NCBI RefSeq assembly: GCF_030247185.1
Contig: NC_080570.1
Span: 7,971,161 to 8,035,160, forward strand
Length of the DNA stretch: 64,000 bases
Origin: Malaya genurostris
Lineage: Eukaryota; Arthropoda; Insecta; Diptera; Culicidae
Reading direction: 5' to 3'
In this document: in pieces, positions 57,661 to 64,000 of the stretch
Layout: each line of letters begins with the position of its first letter
How positions within the stretch are numbered: the first letter of the stretch is position 1
Notes under the pieces: generated by a model
Database searches by the model: none
What the model saw: the letters and a program-made list of their open reading frames with translations, nothing else
Told to the model about the DNA's origin: nothing
Translations under genes and position numbers: made by a program

Positions 57661-60194
57661 TGCGTTTAGGCTTGAGGAACGGAACCTCATATTCGCCATT
57701 GACAGAAGCACCAGTTGAATAATGCCGGGTATAGTTCCATTGTCTTGAGGTAGATGGAGGTCTGCACATTCGATGTGTCTCCGTTCATGGATTATCATAG
57801 ACTGAAGCTAGCAAACGTGCAACAACAGGGTCTATTTATAGATTCTTTTGATTTTGATTATTTGTATTTGGACTTATTTTAACACACTTTAAATAATGTT
57901 TACGTAATAAACTTGGTATTAACATGGTCTTACAGCTTCTTCCATTCGTTTCGTGAAAGAATCAGAAAAAAATACTCAAACAAGGAAAAGTTATTAAGAA
58001 ATAAAATCTGGAATAATTTCGTTACACTTTCGTGTTGTGCAATTTTGAAAATGCACCCAAGTGAGCATAGTAAAGAAAGACGTAATCCTACGTCAAAATG
58101 CGCATTCGATTTTCTCGGAAATTTTTTTAACCGATTTTCTAGCAACGATTAAACTGATATTCAAATTCAAGCTGTCGTTGTCTTAAGAGATACTGTGCGA
58201 TTTTGTCCAAATCCGATTTCCGGTTCCGAAATTATAGGGCGATGAGTGTCAGAACTTTCAAGCCGTCATACAAAATGTCGATGCAAAACCGGTACGCATC
58301 GGTACGTGCTGATAGGAAAGTAGAAAACACTACCGTCTTTGTGAACGAAGCACATAGCGTGCTTTGTTCAATATCGTATAGCATGTACGTGAGGACGAAA
58401 AGAGACTGAAAACTTACAACGTTTTCAAAACAAATTAATCGGTTGTGATTACAAATGATTATGTTAATGATAGTTTGAAAAGCATTACTACCCATTCAAC
58501 GTGAATCTCTTACAACAGTAACAACATCAGAGGTTTTCGTTTGGTTTCTTTTTCGTTTAATTGACTCAATCGAAATATTGAATGAGAGGTGAATTAACCA
58601 GCTTTAATTCAAACGAAGTATTTGTCTCTATAATGAACAAAAGAAGCAAGCAAAAATAAATGCGTTGTGTCAGTTGTTGTCAGTTATACCATTATATCTA
58701 AGGAACCGGAAGCGACAGTCAATTGATCTTCGAGCTTGATTCACATCCCAGAAGTAAATTTCAAACCAGCTTGATTCATATCTCAAGAGTAGGAAGTCGA
58801 GTTTGCTTGTCCACCAACTAACAAGACTTCATTTTGAAGACTGTAACTTTTTACTAGCGTCACTCATGTGAAGTCGGATCCAGCTAAAATTGAATAGAAT
58901 TTGATAGGACCAAAGGGCCTTTGATTTGAACATGGCTTGCGTAAATCGGTATAGTTCGGTTTGAAAACTACCTCTGGAACCGAAAACCGGCGACAGATTC
59001 AGGCTAATATTCAACTAACAAGATTTGCATAGCACATCCTTAAATTGGCTTTAGAGCCTAGACTTAGCTTAAATGTACCAAATTCAAAGTTTAACCAAAG
59101 ACGACTGTGAAAAGCAAAGAGCTAAGAAAAAACATATTAAGAAGACTGTTTTCACAAAGATTCTTCACACCCTTTGCCCTTTGATTGTTCAAATACAAAG
59201 TGTAATCTTCCGTTTACGGTTCCTTACCTTACGACGATCGTGAAGGCGCTGATGCAATCCCAACCCCAAAGCAGTCAAAATGCATGTTTGGTAACCAGCA
59301 ACAGTGTACCGACTTGACGTTTTAATTGGATATACTCGAGTTATTGCATTGTCAGACCCCTCGCATGAGCCAAGACAGCGCACACTGTCATTTGCCAACA
59401 CCAGCGAATGTGAAACGAAAATTTACAATACTGCCCCGCGGACACCACACTCTATCCTGCCGATTTTCCGTTCGCAGTCGCCTCGCGGAACCACGGCACA
59501 ATCGGAACAGAAATAAAACCAAAACAACCCGATTTCGCGAAGACTCGACGTTGCTTCCTTGGCCTTCACGTTCTTCAAGTCGTTCGCTCTCTCTCGCTCT
59601 CTCTTTTTCTATTCACCGCCTTGTGCCGCACCGGATAGCCACTTCCGACCAGCTTCGTCTCTGTCGTCGTCGGTGGGGCGGCCGTTGAGAACCTGTGCAA
59701 AATGTAAATTGCAAATAAATGTGTTTCTTGGTACGTAACCAAGTGGATAATCCACGCGAAAGCGAGCGCTCGGCGAGACGGGGAACGAAGGAACTCTGTC
59801 TGTTTCGGCTAATTCCAGATCCAGAGTTCAGTCCGTCTTAGCGTATTCCGAGTGGGATTCTCGTGTGTCCGTGCACGTACATGCTGCAGCAATTCACGCT
59901 AGGTTTCTTCGGGTATGTATTTTATTCCCATTTCTTTCAAGTGTTCCTTCCCAGCCATCGTCCCCCCACATCCTATTCCGGTCGACCCGGTTAGCAAGCA
60001 CGCATTCCTACCTACGAACCGACCGCCACCAGTACGACTCAAGCATTTTGCAAAGTTTCGCTCGTATCGGGAAGCAGTTTTTACGGTGCTCAAAGGCCAA
60101 TCATCTCCGGTCTCTTGTCGGTTGAACTGGAACAGAGAATCGACTCACGAGTGGACTGAGAAGTGATGAACACAATTCGGTGGCGTAGCCCGAA
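57661..60194. other. Noncoding DNA with repeat fragments
   Basis: Fragments of the 'ccgatttccggttccgaaat' family lie at 58.2-58.28 kb and of the 160-bp module at 58.66-58.8 kb. The GC-richer part 59.4-60.15 kb has frames up to 120 codons, Ser/Arg low-complexity, without a domain. Confidence 0.45.
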
Positions 60195-60221
60195 GGGGGG
60201 GGGGGGGGGGGGGGGGGGGGG
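60195..60221. repeat. 27-bp poly-G run
   Basis: Twenty-seven consecutive G follow 'ggtggcgtagcccgaa'. Such runs are very rare in A+T-rich insect DNA. It could form a G-quadruplex on the plus strand, and its length is likely to be unreliable in the assembly. Confidence 0.95.
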
Positions 60222-60429
60222 ATTGTTGAATGGTTTGCATTTGCATTTCAGTCTTCGATCAATCTATTTAGAATAAAGATTAAATTCGCAAGAAATTAGA
60301 TACAATGATTTGTTTGTCATTTTCTATCAGTTGAACTTTCAGCAACAGTTGATCGTCAAAAGGTGAGGTAATCTAGTGCTCACAAGTTCCTAGCTCATGC
60401 CTCACCGTATGTCCATGATGATATTTGAA

Positions 60430-60700
60430 CAATAGAACGGTATCAATTGGGCGCTATCGTCATCTGTGTTAGTAGCAGAATGAGAGGGTACGAATTGGTT
60501 CGTGAAACGAAACAATACAAACTAAATACGCTCAAATCTTTTTTGGTGGGGGTGATACGAAGAAATCGTAATAAAAAACCACCATAATTTTGCAAATTCG
60601 CATAATAGAACTTCAAAACCAAACCAATTTTTTTGCCAGATGTCCCAGAAATTTATGAAACATCGAGATCTGGTGTTATCTCGAAAAGGAAAATATTTTG
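60430..60700 (+). repeat. Dispersed repeat shared with 5.16-5.35 kb
   Basis: It holds the 22-bp identical string beginning 'gttagtagcagaatgag' (60468-60489) plus 'tttttttgccagatgtccca' and 'atgaaacatcgagatctggt'. Related segments lie near 5.17, 5.98, 27.37 and 27.61 kb. It is an old interspersed family with no coding capacity. Confidence 0.65.
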
Positions 60701-60892
60701 AAAAAATATCGCAGTTGGGACTTTTGTTTTGACATCCGAAATCGAAAATTTTGTTTAAATACAAAATGTTTAGCAATGCATGAAACAAAAAAAAATCGAA
60801 TCCGAGAATTTTTTCCAAACCAAAACACGACCCGTATCTTATACCGAATAAAAATCTTTACCCGTATGCTATTCTCTCTGATGACACAACGT

Positions 60893-61415
60893 TTTCGGCG
60901 TAGGTTTGAATCAAGCGTGCTTGGTTGGGAAACGGTCAAACATCTGATAAAAGTGATTGTTCAAAGAAAACGGATTTGTTTGCTTGGAGCTTACGAATAT
61001 TTCTTTATCTAACGCATACGGGTTGTAAAATTTACGTATAGAGATTCGGGTCCAATTTTTCGAAAACTTATCCGAACACTAACAGAAAGGGTTCGGTTTG
61101 ATTCTTTTAAGCGAGTCGTATTCGGGACTGGAAAAAAATCGGGGATTTTTTTTAATCCCCCATACGATTCGGGTTCCAAAAATCGCACTATCTCTAATGG
61201 ACATTAATGAAGCAGTTGTTAAGAAATAACATTACTCTGCATCTGCATGAGGCCCAGATATCCAGAAGTTTATGTCAGTCTCAACACGACCGAGTAACGT
61301 TGAAAGCTAATAATTTTTTTCAGTGTAGGTTCGAATCAAGCGTGCTTGGTTGGGAAACAATACCGGTTTCATTCAGCGACCTTTCAAACATCTGATAAAA
61401 GTGATTGTTGCGGTT
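60893..61415 (+). repeat. Direct duplication around 'caagcgtgcttggttgggaa'
   Basis: A segment 'gtaggtttgaatcaagcgtg ... catctgataaaagtgattg' at about 60899-60962 recurs at about 61325-61408. The second copy has roughly 24 extra bases ('ataccggtttcattcagcga' and flanks) in the middle. The second copy leads directly into a Tc1-like relic, so the repeat may be part of that transposon. Confidence 0.6.
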
Positions 61416-61434
61416 TTGCTTCCTTTCTCAAAAA

Positions 61435-61675
61435 GATGTTTGGACCTGACAAGAGAAATTGGTTACTTCATGAGAACAATTATACACAGCATAGAAGGCG
61501 CTTATGTCACTCATGGACGGACGAAACAGAATGTCCAACTTAGACGAATTCTCCCAATCTTCCATCATATCTGTTTACAAATTGAAGTAGCAATCACGAG
61601 AAACTGCCAACAAACTACGCTGAAAATCTTGTTCAAAGCGTGCCTCTAAAGGGTGTCAATGACTACATAGTCATT
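61435..61675 (+). pseudogene. Tc1-like transposase relic
   Basis: Plus-strand readings 'PDKRNWLLHENNYTQHRRRL' and 'CHSWTDE' match the block around the second catalytic position of Tc1 transposases. The usual form is 'W-x-x-x-x-D-N-x-P-K-H-x-S-R-L'; here the aspartate appears as N. After a stop and a shortened region ('SPN' where 'SPDxNPIE' is expected), the C-terminal signature 'LPTNYAENLVQSVP' follows. The N-terminal part is missing. The fragment is inactive. Confidence 0.65.
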
Positions 61676-64000
61676 TGCCTATCTGTGCGTACAGTGAACA
61701 ATGCCCACGGTAGGCAATACGCCTTTTTAATAGACCTATTGTATTGTGTTGATTGAAGGAAATATTTGACTATTGTGTGGTAATTCAAAGAAAAATGAAC
61801 GAACAAATGTTCATTGCGAAGAACAGAGTAATAGGTCTAGTATACTAGCTGATAAGATTTTTTCTCGGGTGATTTGTGCGTGTCTTCAGCGTCGTGTATA
61901 AAAACCGGAACCGAAGCTCGTATTTGGATAAAATTCAATGGCGTTTTATAGTATCATAAGAAAACCTAAGATTGTAGAAATCGGTTGTGCGGTTCTTTAG
62001 TGCACTTTTCTCACTCTTTCGCACATATTACCCCGTAACTCCGGAATAGGAAGTCAGATCCAAATAAAATTTAATAGCAACTTGAATAAAAAGCAATGGC
62101 AAACAGTAGAACCGTTATTCACCGTTTTATTTTACAGTTTTATTCATTCGCGATGCGTATCAACTGAAGAAATATATTTTTCGAAATCGTCAATCGTGTA
62201 TTTTCAGTTTAGTCACTGTATTTTACATTCCAATTTTACTGTTATATTGTTTAGGTCTTGGAAACAGTTCATTTTGATATTACTCTACCCATGCGGGTAA
62301 TAATTTTAGTTATTCAGTTTAGTTTTGTTTTATTTTGTTTCACATTCAATTTTTATCCGGTCTTTGCACTTGAATCATGTTTTGAATATTATAAAATATC
62401 TAAACAAATTTTATCTCTGCTGATAGAACTTCACCTCAAATATATAGTTCAAGCAATTAGCAAAAGGTCACGACTTGTAGCGTCACGTTGCCAACACGGA
62501 TGCTGTGTCTATCTGCTACTGATTGACTTAAGCTTTCTAAGACAAATATCCATCTTCGATCGCAGCATTCATCTGAGATTTCCACAGAATCAATCAAGTG
62601 TAAATTAAATTGGTGTCCTGAACAGGCTCCTCATCTTCTGACAAACGACGAATCAAGAGTACACAAGTGAAATGGTCAAACGTGAAGCAACCCATCCAAT
62701 CAAGGGCTATCGACCGTCATGTTGTTCTACATATAGGTGGCAACATAGTAGAAATCAGTGCGATGTAAACAGTACGGATTTTAAAATTTACTAGTAATAT
62801 ATTGAAATGTTTCTTCTTTGTTTCCCCAATTTCCACTAATCGAGATTATCTAGTGCTAGTGTATATTTGCTTTACCTAGCAGATACTTTATCTTGGCCCC
62901 GATGTTCGCAATCGCATTATGTTTGTCTCTCTACATACTACAAAACAGCCCTCTGGCACCCGCAGGGGTTTTATTGCATGTTCTTTCCATTATTAATGGC
63001 ATGAAATGAATGCAAGTTTCTCTGCAGCGCAGCGAGCAACTTTGGATACCCACCCAAAAGCGGGGCCAGAGGGTGATTTGGCGGGCTACAAGAAGTGATA
63101 ATCTCGTTGATATGACTTATACTGAAAATTAAAGGCGAAACGATGATTTCCATTTCTTCACGTTCACGTCTACTGTGTCTGCATATTCGCGCGCCAGGCC
63201 CTGGTGGAATTCGTCGTTGTGAGCGTGTGTTGTGTGTGTGTTTGAATGTACGCAATTGTTCGCCTGTTCTCACTGCGATTGGCACTTAAGACGTACTTGC
63301 TGCGTCTAGGGGCGACTCCTTAGACTTCGGATGCAAAGCAGGCACGTTTACTGTTTGCTGCATCAACACGTGAGCAACCTGCTGATTTCGCTGGCAACAA
63401 TTCACGTGTCCGGTTTTATTGTCGTTGGATGTGAAAATGGGTTTCGGGCGAGGAAGGAAAGTTATGTATTACGTCCGGTTGGTTGGTTTCCTTGAATGCG
63501 ACATTTCGAAGATCCCTTTCTAAAGATGCCGACATATGGTTTGATTGTTTTTATCAGAAGGAGTGAAGCATCACTAGAAAATCTTCAATCGAAGAATCAC
63601 CAATATCAATTTTTTAACGATCAATAGGAATACAAAATATTGATTTTATATCACCATTTATTCCAGGAGCTGGAGTTTACTGAGAATTGATAGTATCTAG
63701 TATCTTTCCCCGGGCAGGACCAGCCTAGATGCCATGTGGAACTCGGCGGTGAAAAAATATAACCAAAAGTAGATCCACTGGGTTCCTGCTTCCATGTCGT
63801 AAAAGACCACAAATGCAAAAGGTTTCCCTTTTCCTACTTTCAGTAACCAGGTTTTTTATTTCTATGTAGATTATAATTTTAACCAAACTAAAACTTTGTC
63901 CGAAGAAATGTTTTTATCTATTCTTAATTTTGTATTGCTTCGAGCTCTTCAGAATAGTTTGATCTGAAAAAAAAAAAATGTTTTCCTTTTTTCAAGTTAT
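61676..64000. other. Noncoding DNA
   Basis: A module of the 'aactccggaataggaagtcag' family lies at about 61.89-62.07 kb. Frames such as 62258-62608 (plus, 116 codons) and 62971-63285 (minus, 104 codons) show no recognisable domain. No gene is recognised to the end of the window. Confidence 0.45.

Noticed and set aside
1..64000. CRISPR array, operon or other prokaryotic system
   Set aside because: Repeat lengths, SINEs, mariner relics, microsatellites and the lack of dense coding are all those of insect nuclear DNA. No repeat-spacer array of CRISPR geometry is present.

Overview
This window looks like insect, most probably mosquito (Culicidae), nuclear DNA. It is about 60% A+T. It carries tRNA-derived SINEs whose 3' tail resembles mosquito SINEs, a DD37E Tc1/mariner family first described in mosquitoes, and the dispersed 'ccggaaccggaagtcggatcc' and 'cctttctccatagaaagg' modules that I recall from culicine genomes. 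No complete host gene can be recognised. The window reads as a large intergenic or intronic block packed with repeats of different ages.

Layout. 1-8.8 kb: noncoding DNA with short microsatellites and a dispersed repeat at 4.33-5.13 kb. 8.8-11.75 kb: a repeat cluster with a four-copy tandem array, a pair of 346-bp direct repeats, and three copies of a TATA-box module. 14.4-17.5 kb: a degenerate 'gccgaaag' minisatellite, a 'gattctgattc' tract, a SINE with an 11-bp target duplication, and a dead mariner (DD34D). 20.75-23.26 kb: a dead DD37E transposon on the minus strand, interrupted by an AT-rich insertion and by a foldback array of 262-bp units. 28.56-29.68 kb: a five-module tandem repeat and a 65-bp truncated retroinsertion. 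31.87-34.5 kb: a 2.6-kb degenerate minisatellite interrupted by a SINE.

37.6-44.2 kb: a second mariner relic, more dispersed modules, a SINE fragment, a faint reverse-transcriptase relic, and a near-perfect 66-bp-arm hairpin. 50.3-52.5 kb is the richest stretch. It has an intact ORF1-only non-LTR retroelement with a 14-bp target duplication, then two head-to-head SINEs, then a second DD37E fragment. 54.8-55.24 kb: a weak candidate first exon (TATA box plus signal peptide) on the minus strand. 56.4-57.7 kb: an array related to the one at 9-10 kb. 60-61.7 kb: a 27-bp poly-G run, a duplicated segment and a Tc1-like relic.

The only long reading frame with recognisable protein features is the retroelement ORF1 at 50377-51342 (minus). 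All transposase remnants are broken. The window therefore mainly records transposon insertion, nesting and tandem amplification. The best second-look items are the ORF1-only element, the inverted satellite array nested in the DD37E transposon, and the long hairpin at 44.1 kb.
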